64,000 nucleotides of DNA from Apostichopus japonicus. Lineage: Eukaryota > Echinodermata > Holothuroidea > Aspidochirotida > Stichopodidae. Made by a program: the position numbers and the translations under genes. Below are positions 9,601-20,400 of the stretch, piece after piece. The DNA lies in assembly GCF_037975245.1 (NCBI RefSeq), contig NC_092568.1, forward strand, positions 39,140,631 through 39,204,630, read 5' to 3'. The first letter of the stretch is position 1, and each line of letters begins with the position of its first letter. Under the pieces are notes generated by a model. It was not told the origin of the DNA and made no database searches. It saw nothing but the letters and a program-made list of their open reading frames with translations.

Positions 9601-12600
9601 GCAGCAAACTGCATTGGCTCCTATTCTCGTAGACATGACATATGCTCGTGTTATTGAACATATGTTTTAATGGATTTTATTTAGGTTTCTTCTCAATTTT
9701 ATCAAGCATGTTGTCACAAAATGCTTGAAAAACTAATTAAAATCCAGTCTAAAACATATATATATTGTCTATTTATGTTTACGTTTTTAACTTCCCCCAG
9801 TTTAATCAAGTGTTGCTTCTGGAAATTATTTTTTAGGATTTTTTTTAAAGGTTTATTGTAACCTACAAAATTGAGAAATATAGCACCATTTTGGATCTAT
9901 GCATTCCTTAACTTCAAAAAATCTCAATGGGGAGGGGGACACCCCTCCCCTTTATGAAACCCCTCCCTAGGACGGTGATCACTAGTAAGTAACATATCAA
10001 TGAATAATTGGACGGGCTATGTGAAAAATGCCCGGGCCGGTTTTAAGACCCAGTCCGCTCCTGTATAGAAGTATTGTTACCTTGCTGTTTGAAGGGGATG
10101 CATAAGGGGAGTGTCACGGATTCTTTCAAGAGAGCAGTCGACAACGGCGTAAAGACGGACAGAGAGAGTATATGAGTTTCAAAGGTTCAATATAATCATA
10201 AACAACAACAATAACAACAACAACAACAATAAAATTAATATTGGTTACATAGACCAAACTAAATCATCATTTTCTATATATATTCTTTAATCTTTCACGT
10301 CTATACTTCATATGGCATCCTTTCTTTCTTATGGTCCTAGCTTTGTTTCGTTGAGGGTTCTGTCAACGTTTATGGTTAATACAAATGAATGTTCTGCCTT
10401 TTTCTTTTCTTAGTTTCACGTTCTCTTTCTTTCCTCGTTCAAGCTTTAATTTAGCTTCTTCACTGCCTCTTTTGCCATCTATAAAAGTACCAAAAACACC
10501 GAATTTAATTCGTAAAGTAATGAGTCCATGTTATCTCAATGAAGGTGGAAATTGGTTTCTTTTGAACTAAAATTCTGACTAACATTTCATAATTAAACAA
10601 GAGCAACTAACGGGTTTGCTTTCGGTTCAAGACCGAGATTGAAAAGAGAGAGCACGTGGCTTTACTATTCTATTTATACCCCATGCCGACCGAATTCCGA
10701 TACTCGTTAACAAAAAAATGATTACGTAATGCTTAAGGATGCCCAAAACCATGGCTAAATAATTAGCATCCAATTAACTAAACACGTAAAGTAATCAATA
10801 AAATACTTAAGGGAGTTATCCCAGAACGAGTTGTGACAGGGAGTCAATGGTCGAGCAGGTTACAGAGTAAAAAAAAACTTCCTCTTTGTACACAGATTTG
10901 CATAATAGCTCAATAAATAGATCTTCTGCAGATTATCTTCTTTTACGTTTTATCTTCGATGACATCGAAATATGTTGCTTCCTCTTCCGAATGGAAGGAA
11001 AAATTGAAGTACCTAATGTTGTCTCTAAACATTTCCCACTCTTTAAAATAATTTCAGATGACTGGAGGTGAGACGGCAGCCGCGGCTCTGGGAAATGTCT
11101 ATGGCACACAATACACCGTTCAAAGATCAGCCTCCATGTGTGAGTATCTGCATGCAATGATATTGTTCTGGTTTTTATTTAGCTGTATCTTATCATTTGA
11201 GACGTGATATGGATGTGACTTTGTTGTGACATGTAAAAGTAGAATCACATTTGGGTGGAGTTGCTGCAATGGTACCGTGGCTTTTACACCAGTGGCGTGC
11301 ACAGCATTTCAAAGGTGGAGGGGAGGAGGGGTGGGGTAGATTGGGGAATTCGAAATTCCCCCCGACTGATTAAGGTAGGAGCCTTGATTTTGTGGTAGGG
11401 CCGGGAGCATATGAAGGATTTTAAAACGGAGGGATACCGCCGTGGGGTCATTGAAGCCAACTCACATGTTTGGGGGATGGGGTGGGGGGGGGGGGGCTGT
11501 GGTCCTCTGCTTTCTACAAACAACCATGAAGAACTCTGCAGCCAAATCAACCTGTAATTGAACGGTTAACATACAAGCTTCAGGTGTAAGGTCGTTCCAA
11601 TTACAAAAAAATTGATCCAGACGGTTTTATTGTTACATATTCTGAAGGATTGTTTGTCTAACCATAAAAGATATCAAACATGATAATGATGAGAAGTCTT
11701 AAAAGAACAATATATCCATGGTTTGTTTTCCCCACTCTGTATTTTCTCAGTTGGTTAAATAAAACACTAAAGAGAATATGCTGAAAGAGGACCATTGAAC
11801 AGCTTTACTTCTTACGTGTTGCAGTTTGATCAAATTATTTTATTGAGTTCACATTGTAAATGGGTAAGGTATCTGTAATGCCTATTTAATGTTGGTGATG
11901 GGTGTATTTCACTTACTTTCATGGCAAAATGTTACTCTAGACACTTTCGTTTTTTTTTATTTTCTAAGATATGGCTCATTTCTCATTGTAAGATATGATT
12001 TTCTTGTTACTGTATTATAACCAATTCATAGCAAATGTGTGAAATACAATACAACCATCGTCTTGCAAAACTTTTTCCCCGCAAAACTTTTTCCCGTTCG
12101 ATATATATTAAGTTGATTTATGCTTCTGAGGATTACATATATTCTTGATGCTTAGAATCACTCTGCCTATCATGAGAAGTGATATGCTCCCTTTATGTTT
12201 TGTTTATTTATGCTTCTGAGGACTACATATTCCTGATGCTTTATTGACACTGCCTATCATGAGAAGTGATATGCTCCCTTTATGTTTTGTTTATTTATGC
12301 TTCTGAGGACTACATATTCCTGATGCTTTATTGACACTGCCTATCATGAGAGGTGGTATGCTCCCTTTATGTTTTGTTTATTTATGCTTCTGAGGACTAC
12401 ATATTCCTGATGCTTTATTGACACTGCCTATCATGAGAGGTGGTATGCTCCCTTTATGTTTTGTTTATTTATGCTTCTGAGGATTACATATTCCTGATGC
12501 TTTATTGACACTGCCTATCATGAGAGGTGATATGCTCCCTTTATATTTGGCCAATATAAATATATGATCACAATTAATACAATACAATATTTACATTTGG

Positions 12601-13197
12601 CCAGTGGCGTATGAAGGTACTTTTGAGTGGGGGGGGGGGGGGGCTGAAGACTGATGGCCGGCCTGGGGGAGGGGTCTAAGGGTCCAGGTGGCCTCAGATG
12701 CAATTTGGTGCAATATAGCACACTTCAACCCACCCACTCCAATTTGGTGCTCCAAATGAGATTTTTTTCTCATTTGGAAATGAAAAAGGGGTTTTCTGAC
12801 TTGCGAAGCGGGGGAACGGAATGATACTTCCGCCCCTCCATATTTTTCACTGGCGGGGGGGGGGGCTGGCGCCCCCCAGCCCCCCGGTTCCTAAGCCCTT
12901 GCATTTGGCCATGTTTCATTTTTTTTTCTAGTTCATTCAGTGACCCTTGTTATGAATATTGTTATATAAATAGATGCTGCTGCCGGAGCAACAGAAGACT
13001 GGGCCTACCACAGTCTTGGCGCCAAGTATTCATACATTGTAGAGCTGAGGCCAACAAGTGATGCAGTCGGTTTCCAGTTACCGGAGAACAAGATTGAACC
13101 CACTGGAATAGAGACATACGAAGGAGTCAAGGCACTTCTCAAGTATACCTCTGCAGATGAAAATCCTATTGCAGAGAAGGTCGCTGTTCTACCATAA
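6442..13197 (+). CDS. Metallocarboxypeptidase (M14 family, CPA/CPB type), 3' part of gene
   Basis: Three consecutive coding exons, 6442-6656, 11058-11139 and 12974-13197 (TAA at 13195), join in phase to give about 173 C-terminal residues. The enzyme family removes C-terminal amino acids using a zinc ion and is usually a secreted digestive or tissue zymogen; the signal peptide, propeptide and first zinc ligands (His69, Glu72) would lie in exons left of the window. Visible active-site residues in bovine CPA numbering are His196 and Tyr198 in FHSYGQ, Tyr248 in SMYAAAGATEDW, and the general base Glu270 in IVELRP. Position 255 is Glu, where CPA has Ile and CPB has Asp. The introns of 4.4 and 1.8 kb are filled with transposons and tandem repeats. 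The family call is strong; the exact subfamily cannot be fixed from this half. Confidence 0.9.
6913..7823 (+). mobile_element. Internally deleted hAT-family transposon
   Basis: Left end CAGTGGCGTACTGGCC and right end (reverse complement) CAGGAGCGGACTGGG are imperfect terminal inverted repeats of hAT type. The interior keeps only the 3' end of a transposase: the C-terminal dimerisation domain, with CERSFSASKRIKN at 7204-7242 in one frame and LGAFMLMSVEKRILAKLD next after a frame change, ending at a TAG near 7390. No convincing 8-bp target duplication is visible. The 3' portion from 7214 is part of the triplicated block. Confidence 0.65.
7214..10573 (+). repeat. Tandem triplication, 3 x 1120 bp
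   Basis: Three head-to-tail units, 7214-8333, 8334-9453 and 9454-10573. I saw no difference between units on comparing the lines, and every short ORF recurs with identical translation at exactly +1120. Each unit contains the 3' ~610 bp of the hAT element, a short spacer, and the first ~460 bp of a solo LTR. The entry point (CGTTCTTTC) and exit point (AAATTCTGAC) share TTCT, so the join used at most 4 bp of homology. Confidence 0.95.
7872..10838 (+). mobile_element. Solo LTR (~727 bp) split by the triplication, 5-bp TSD
   Basis: The ancestral LTR begins TGTCACGGATTC at 7872 (repeated at 8992 and 10112) and ends GTTGTGACA at 10838. It is bounded by GGGAG on both sides (7867-7871 and 10839-10843). 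TG...CA ends with the short inverted repeat TGTCAC/GTGACA and a 5-bp duplication are diagnostic of LTR retrotransposons. CTATTTATACC at about 10669 could be its TATA box. Removing two tandem units leaves about 727 bp. No internal coding region remains. Confidence 0.75.
11058..11139 (+). CDS. Carboxypeptidase exon n-1
   Basis: Acceptor AATTTCAG, donor GTGAGT. Encodes TGGETAAAALGNVYGTQYTV and RSASM. The last base (T) begins the codon of the catalytic-loop Tyr248, which is completed by the next exon (T|AT). Confidence 0.88.
11291..11530. mobile_element. MITE fragment with CAGTGGCGT end
   Basis: CAGTGGCGTGCACAGC at 11291, followed by G-rich sequence (a long G-run near 11480), resembles the left end of the other MITEs in the window. 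I find no matching right end or target duplication, so it is a truncated or rearranged copy. Confidence 0.4.
12117..12542. repeat. Minisatellite, 87-bp unit, ~5 copies
   Basis: Units beginning TTTATGCTTCTGAGGA start at 12117, 12207, 12294, 12381 and 12468. The first unit is more divergent and 90 bp long; the others are 87 bp with 1-3 differences each. Lies in the last carboxypeptidase intron. Confidence 0.9.
12602..12901. mobile_element. 300-bp hAT-like MITE with 8-bp TSD
   Basis: Flanked by identical 8-bp direct repeats CATTTGGC (12594-12601 and 12902-12909). Ends are CAGTGGCGTATGAAGG and, on the complement, CAAGGGCTTAGGAACC. The interior has G- and C-runs and no ORF of note. The 8-bp duplication and CAG..CTG-type ends indicate mobilisation by a hAT transposase. 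Confidence 0.8.
12974..13197 (+). CDS. Carboxypeptidase last coding exon
   Basis: Acceptor ATAAATAG. Encodes completion of Tyr248, AAAGATEDWAYHSLG, then IVELRPTSDAVGFQLP with the catalytic Glu270, and ends ..VAVLP-TAA. It has about 20 residues more than the usual CPA end (KYTSADENPIAEKVAVLP). Confidence 0.9.
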
Positions 13198-13477
13198 GTT
13201 GACTTTCACCGGGTCACCAGGACGACGGAAATAATCATTACGAATCGAACAAGATGAAAATGGAAAGGTTAGAGGACTCACTGCATGCATTTGCGTGTGG
13301 AAATAGAGTCTTTTAATTGAAGGATTAATCTGGTGTCAAAGGTTGCTTGTTTTTTGGGGATGTAATTTTGAAGTTTAATTTTTTTTTTTAGAGTAAACCT
13401 TTGTGGCTGTAACTTCACTCATGAATGAATGAAAAAAACTGCTTAAATGACAAACTTAATTGAATGATTAAAATAAA
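13198..13477 (+). other. Carboxypeptidase 3' UTR with AATAAA
   Basis: Non-coding stretch after the stop. An AATAAA hexamer lies at 13472-13477 inside TTAAAATAAAAGG and is the best poly(A) signal candidate. From there to 14284 I see only AT-rich sequence with no gene. Confidence 0.5.
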
Positions 13478-14284
13478 AGGCGTGGAAATGTGCACCAGAA
13501 TTTGTTGGTTGTGTTTATTTTTTGTGCGCTGAGAGCTGACAGCTATTATTAATAACAGGTAAATTAATAACCGGCCATAACTGTCCTTCCACACCCTCTC
13601 ATTGGCCCCTTTTACCTGCTCCACCATTCATTTTTGGTAAACTTTGCAAAACTGAAATAACAAAAATTGCCATATGCTGGATTTCTTCACAATTTATTTA
13701 CACGTACTTTGCATATAAAAAAAGATATATCAAGAATGTTTACGATTAAAACAGCAAATGAAAACAAAGAATGTGGGAAAAGTTCACATTTGGCACAGAA
13801 AGTAGCCCATAAAGCATACAGAAAAAAAAAAGAAAGAAAAGGTTTTCTTAACGTCTTGCTATATGTAATTTAAGTATCTCACACTGGGTGTTGAGTTTAT
13901 ACTGCAGGATAGGGGGGTTAACACACAAAATTTAGTCACATGTCATGAAAACTAAAAGTTACAGGCAAGATTGTACAGATTTTGAAAGAGTTCATCCAAA
14001 GGCTGAGATATTGAAGACAAAAGTTTAAGTTTATTGACTGTAAAACCTTGGAGAGAAGAAAGTCTGCAATGGATTTGAAAAAATCACACAAGCTAAAGAC
14101 CAAAAAAAAACACTAGAACCATGAAAGCGATGTATTTGAGTGGCAAATACATTGCAGTAGCTTTAATAATTATAAACATTGATAAATGGCAAAGCAAAGA
14201 TAAGTAGCTAATTAGGGAAAGTGAAAGACAAATGTATTGTCTTGACTAATGGAAATGTATAGGGACTATCCTTAAACTATAACC

Positions 14285-14531
14285 CTTAGGGGCATTGAAG
14301 ACCCACCCCAAACCATGTGCGGCCATTTGAAAAAGTCAACTTTCCGTTGCTGGCCAAGTGACGCTTTGTTCATGTCGCTACAAAATGCAGACAGTAATTA
14401 AATGTGATACCTTGTTATCTTTTATCTAGACCTGAGATGTCCATCGCTGCTATTATATGTACACTGTGTTGTGCGTATTGACAGTAGCTGCATGTACTGA
14501 CTGTGCACTATAGTGTCTAATTACCGATGGT
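14285..14531 (+). repeat. Dispersed repeat, copy 2, left half
   Basis: Homologous to copy 3 (63695-64000) and to the minus strand of 1-206. Continues after the inserted element at 16261 with AGCAAGCTGTGTGTAT, the same order as in uninterrupted copy 3. Confidence 0.85.
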
Positions 14532-16252
14532 CAGTGGCGTCACCAGACTTTTCAGTCTGGGGGGGCACAGGGGGGCACCAACATTTGATGGGGGGGCACT
14601 TAGGTGGATACGGATTGCCGTCCTGGGGGAGGGGTCTAAGGGGAGGGGGTGCCCCCTCCAGGTGCGGCGGAACGGGAAAATTATTGGGGGGGGGCTAATG
14701 TGTAGAGACTATCTAAGCGGAGCGCCACCATCGGTTGGCGCGGAACGTACAAGAAAATTTTGGGTTTTTCAAACCCCCAGATGGCCGGAAACGGCACTTT
14801 CCGAGTGTTTTATGCTGCGAATACCTAGCCCTAAAATATGGGTCTCAAGCCTGCATTTTCTCAGATTGCACGTAAAAGTCTGTAAAAACATTGTAATTTG
14901 TATATTCGATGGTGTTTTAAGAGAGTAGCTATTACTCGTAGTGTACTCGCAAAGACGTTTTTGAGTGTAGTAAGGGGATGTTGGAGAACTGGCTGAAATG
15001 AAGCAAGTCATTGGCCTAAGACGAAGTTGTGTTGCGCTTACCGGTACTCACACTCACTGCTTCCACTTTTCACGGGGCTTGAAGACGCGGTTGGGGTGAC
15101 AATGTGGTCTATAGCCAGGGGACGGGCCGAGGGTCCCCCCAGCATTTACTAAAATTATTACACCTATATAGTATACGTGTGCATCGGACAGATCGACAAG
15201 TATGCATTGAAAAATGGGCAGATGCACGTTTCGGAGCCTTGGTAAATAATTGGGGGGGGGGCTTATCATGCATTTGCCCCCTCAACTTTTTCATTGGGGG
15301 GGCTGAGCCCCCCAAGCCCCCGGTTCCGCCGCCACTGCCCCCCTCCCCTTTGGAAAATTTTCGCATACGGAGGGCTAGATGCAAAATGCTGCCACATTTG
15401 ATGCTAAATTCGATCTGAAGATATCTCCAGAAATTGCTATTTTTGAGGTAATGATTTTAACAAGGCGCAGAATTTTGCAGAGGATATGAACCACATGCTG
15501 TCGATATTATGCCTAACCCTATCAATAGAAGCTACATTTGTTGAATTAATGTGTGCATGACCCCGACTCCTTTCTTGTCCTTCTCGTTTTCGCCCATTAT
15601 CTATTAATATGTAACAGGTTCCAGCATCGTTATTGGCTCCTATCAGGGATCTCACCATGCAATCCAAAGTTTGATCACACATCGAGTATGGCTCAGTATG
15701 CAGGTGTGAACATTCGCCATTTGTTCCTACAAGCATCTGACCTCAAATGACCTCTGCACCCCCTACACAACAGGGTTAATATATGGGTCCACAAATATAG
15801 GCGAGTATGGTGCCTGCGGACCCTCACATTCTCACATTTCGTCAGCTCCTAACCTGTCAACCTCAGACCAAGGCAACATATTGCAGTACCCTCCCTTCTC
15901 ACAGTCATGTAGCTCGCGAAGCGGACGTGTATATCCGCTGGTATGGCGTGAGCACTGACACATTCAATGTAAATATCGACACCTGTTGTGATGGCGCGGG
16001 TTATGACTTCGATACCCGACGTTCAAGGATAAACTTTTTCATTTTTTCGCAGCTCATTTGAAGAAAATACGAATTACTGTGCTTCTTTGTCCTTATGAAA
16101 AACCAACTCAAATGATGGGAGTTGAATATAACAATATATATATATATATTTTTTTACCAACCCAAATCTCAGATGGGGGGCACTCGGGGGGGGGCACTAG
16201 GTTTTCCAGGGGGGGCACGTGCCCCCCTGGCCCCCCCTTGGCGACGCCACTG
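14532..16252 (+). mobile_element. 1.7-kb hAT-like nonautonomous transposon, TSD CCGATGGT
   Basis: Left end CAGTGGCGTCACCAG, right end ...TTGGCGACGCCACTG: terminal inverted repeats sharing CAGTGGCGTC. Direct 8-bp duplications CCGATGGT sit at 14524-14531 and 16253-16260. The flanks rejoin to the dispersed repeat seen intact at 63695-64000, where only one such octamer (CCGACGGC) is present. The interior carries G-run segments (15253-15345) that look like a second, nested MITE of the same kind. No transposase is seen. Confidence 0.88.
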
Positions 16253-16260
16253 CCGATGGT

Positions 16261-16310
16261 AGCAAGCTGTGTGTATATTCTGGGATCGATGGTGGTGTCT
16301 AACACTTCTG
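16261..16310 (+). repeat. Dispersed repeat, copy 2, right half
   Basis: AGCAAGCTGTGTGTATATTCTGGGATCGATGG matches 63967-64000. The far end of the repeat cannot be set because copy 3 runs off the window. From here to 17259 I see no gene or clear repeat; an ATTAAA on the minus strand near 16620 could serve RGS22 polyadenylation. Confidence 0.7.
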
Positions 16311-17259
16311 TTACACCTCATTCGAAACTAGGTCAGATTACCGGCATGAGACGTTTCTTTGTACACCAGTCTTCACACCCTTTAAATTATAACTGTAGAT
16401 GACTAAGACTGTTTGGAATGTATATAAGTTTAAAGTAGTCCCAGAGACTTGTAGTACATGTAGAATACTACAATTACCATTTTTGGTGGAGAAGTGATCT
16501 GCAGTATACATTACACCTACAGGTACAACATACAACAGATGTTCATATTTGCTGCTAATTTATGCAGGAATGAACTTTGCTACAGCAAGAGGATCAAAAA
16601 GAAAACATTACTGAACTCTTTAATACTGTTTGGGTGTTAAGTATTCCAATTATGGGTTCAAACCACAAATCACTTCAATTTTCACCATTTATCTTGGAAT
16701 GACAGAATTAATTGGAAAAGGTCTTATTACTATGGTACATTTGTGACTGGGGCAAATACGGTTGTGGAGCAGTTCAAGAGCAAACTGTTTTCTCATTAGT
16801 TAACACCATGACAAATGATTAGAGATTAAAATAAAAAAAAGCTTGCCCTCCCTCTCCCCTCCCCCCCCTCACTCAAAAAATGGGATCTAAGCAAATTTGA
16901 AAAAAACATCTTTTTTGAGTTCCTTGAACACCGAAATGGACACTTCTTCCTTCTGACCATTTCTTACCAATATCAGTCTACAAATACAACAATTATATTC
17001 TATCCGCTCAACACACTACTACTGTATGCTACTCTGTACATGGAAGGGTGAAGATGCATAACACAGAAGACAAATACCACAAAATGAAAATGTCTGGGAC
17101 GGAATTTGGCTGCGTCATTTGGGACTGAAGAACCACAGACTAGAGTACTGTTACAGACACATATGCTGTTGTTAGTGTGTAACTAGTGCTGGACTCCAAT
17201 ATAGTTCATTGGTAATGAATGGTAGTTAACATGCAAAATCCTACTTGTGTCTTGCTCTT

Positions 17260-17469
17260 TTAACTTTCAGTCACTATTTCCATTTTGTGTCCAAGTCTTC
17301 CAGCTCTTGATCCCACGTTAGAATCTTGAGAGAAGAGATTACTTCTGCTCTGCATGATCCTGGTCCTCTGCAGGGCTGTTCCGTGGCCCCCTTCTATGGT
17401 GCTGGACCTCCGACTTCTAATTGTTGCATTGTCATCCTCACTAAAATTATCACCTGGGTCAAAGGTTTG
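17260..17469 (-). CDS. RGS22: RGS22 last coding exon
   Basis: Acceptor TTTTTGCAG, phase 0, stop TAA at 17262-17260. Encodes QTFDPGDNFSEDDNATIRSR, then a Ser/Arg tail ending HKMEIVTES. Low-complexity, typical of a disordered C-terminus. Confidence 0.82.
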   Translation of the reverse strand, partial: QTFDPGDNFSEDDNATIRSRRSSTIEGGHGTALQRTRIMQSRSNLFSQDSNVGSRAGRLGHKMEIVTES

Positions 17470-20400
17470 CTGCAAAAAAATGGTGAAAATGACAATGTAA
17501 GTCCGTATGGAATTTTCACCGGTCGTCCAGATATATGATCCTATTTCCATTGCCAAGTTAGTTGATCGTAATTACTGTTGAGTAGCAGGTCACTTGGTGG
17601 ATTTACGCTCATTTGTTGCCAAATAAACAAACCGTGTCTTTTTCTATTCCAAACATAGTGGATTCATTCACCTCAATTGCTTTATGAGTATACTTCTGAG
17701 CTTTTTCATCATTTCGGATACTCTGCCTGGTCATCCAGCAGTGATACTTTGGAAATGCCCGTTGAGCAACCACAGATATCTTATAGAAGGTGACTCACTG
17801 ATTTGTACAGGAAGATCAGGGTCAAGGGTTACATAACATCCTTCCAAGTCACCAGTGCATGCAATAATAATAATAATAATTAACAGTTCTTATATAGCGC
17901 AACTTACAATAAAGTCTCGCCATGCTGTACTTAACCCTGGTCATTGGTAACTTGTCACACCTAAACACCAAAGTGTGCACAATTCAAACAATCTCTCTTC
18001 GAGCACCACAGTGCACCACAACCACGTGTCCCCTGGGGGACTTCCCATAGGGTGCAGCCACAAACCGGCCATGCAACTATATTTACAAGTCACCTCGCAA
18101 GTCCCCATTTATACACCTGGGTGAAGAGAGGCAATGGAGATAAAGTGCCTTGCCCAAGGACACAACGCAAAGATCTGGCAAGGGCTCGAACCTATAATCC
18201 TTAGATCACAAGTCCACTGCCTTAACCACTTGACCACAACGCCCTCCTGCAAATGAGTTTGCTGTTTGATACACAGTGGTGGATCCAGGGACTCTGGGTC
18301 CGGGCCCACTTCTGATTAATTTGGCAATGAAGAGAAGCTATAAACATAAGTTTGATCAAAACAAGGTGCAAGCATTCCTTCTTTCACTGATATTTCCTTC
18401 TTATCCCCTCTCCCCCCCCCCCCCCTCCCCCATCCTTGAGAAAACCTGGACCAGCCAATGGGATAAACTCTCTACTTTTATTCAATATGGAAGTTTGCTT
18501 GAAAAACCCTCAAATGCAAAATGCATTTTAATATTGTAAATCCAACATTGGATAATAAGACCGAGGTAGAGGCATTGGAAACAAGGACCTTTTGGGTTCA
18601 AGTCCAGTTGTTATATTCATCCAAAATAACCTTGACCTATATTGGAACAAGAAATTATTGATTAATTTCACTCTCTCATTCCAGCATTCTCTTCCCTATT
18701 CCTTTAAAATTTAGTCCTGGATAAACCGCAACGATTATAAGTTAGGAATGAAGAGGTTAACTTAGGATAGGATAGGGTAGGGAAAACAGGTGCAGTAGAT
18801 GAAATTGGTGCAAAGAAACAACACAGAACCCATGGTTAACTGAATCAGGTCTTGAAGAATATTTATAATTGAATTTATCACCATAGCAACATTTACAGAT
18901 ACAAACTTGAAAGTTTCCTCCCTATATTGTAGAAAGGTTATGCCCATGCAGACCAAAATGACCAGTCACTAAGTTGTAAAAAAATTTAATAAAAATTGTT
19001 AAAAATAATTAAAAAATCCATACATTAAATTGTGCATATATTGATTTATAACACAGTTATGTGATGTTAGGTTAGACCATAATACTATGCCGTCCAGTTG
19101 AGTTTGGCGGATTGGTTCCTTAATGTTACCTTTGTCTGGATGCAACCATAATATTTATTTCATTGATAGTCATTATTTCTGGTGATGTTGTAAACATTGA
19201 CTGGCAGGAACTCACAAAAGCTTGATCATTAAATGGTTTGTTGCTTTTACGAAAGACAAATTCTGTGTATGTTGCTGTGGTGACGACTAATTTCAGTGTG
19301 TGAATTATTTTAGAACAGCAAGCGTGTGCATCTAATCATAAGAGTAGAACAAACAGTGTGGAAAGACAGAGAGCAATAACAAACAGAAGACCATGAAAAT
19401 CAATACAATTACCCATTCCTATTATGCAAGAGTGTTGGGAAATGAAAATAACAATTCTTGAGATGTGAAATTTGACATCTATTGATATCGTAATGTAGGT
19501 AATTCTGAAGCATATATGACTTTGATACACTGCCAGGCAGGCTGGGCAGGCAGTGGGGGAGAAATCCAGGGGAGAAAAAGAGAGTTCTAGATAAAATCTA
19601 ACTAAATTAGTTAAATGTATCTAATTACATACATGAAGGCGGCCACTAATCCCCACAATGTGCATAATTATAGTCTGACTTAATTTCCACCGGTAAGAGT
19701 CACAGAGGTTAATTCACGTACATGTTATGCACCCCAACCAAACTGTTACAAATTTAACATAAAGAAGCAGGTTTTGGATGCAAGTTAACAAACTAGCTTT
19801 GCTTTGCATGTTTATTAATATATTTCAAAATGATTAAATTTACCATTTCAAAAATAATTTGAATCATCACATGGTCCAGAGTCAACAGAATGGTTCATCA
19901 ACTCAATCATCAATTTCACTCATCTCCAAAGACAAGACACAACTTTAGTTGAGTTCAAACCGTTCCTCCTGCCCCACCTTTTCCCCAACCCACTTCCCCT
20001 CTCCCCCTCCCCCCTCCTCCCTCCATATTGTTCGATATATAAACCTATGTTTCAGACCTCAACACAAAGCATGCACCTACCTTCCATTTCAGTCCTTCAC
20101 TTAGAGAGAAAGTGACTCCTGTACCTCCCGTCCTGCTCTGGGGAGGAGTAGATACCATTGGTAAATTGAATTCTTTCTTGGGTTCCTTCATCTCCACAAA
20201 TTTTCTCAACCTTTCTCTGGCTTGCCTGTCCCGCTTTGTAGCTGCAAAATGAAAGGAGCAGAACAGTTTTGTGGTTAACCTTTTGATAGAGCGTGCGGAA
20301 CTTGATCGTCACAGACAACCATCGTGATGTTTGCCTGCCGGTTGGAGATGGGGAGAGATTCTACCTTTTTGGGGATCACAAAAAAAGTGTTTAATGGCAA

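Noticed and set aside
7194-9661. Three copies of 61-81-codon ORFs as a small gene family
   Set aside because: They are the tandemly copied end of a hAT transposase and its antisense.
15104-15418. 104- and 91-codon Pro/Gly-rich ORFs
   Set aside because: They read through G- and C-runs of a nested MITE inside the 14532-16252 element.
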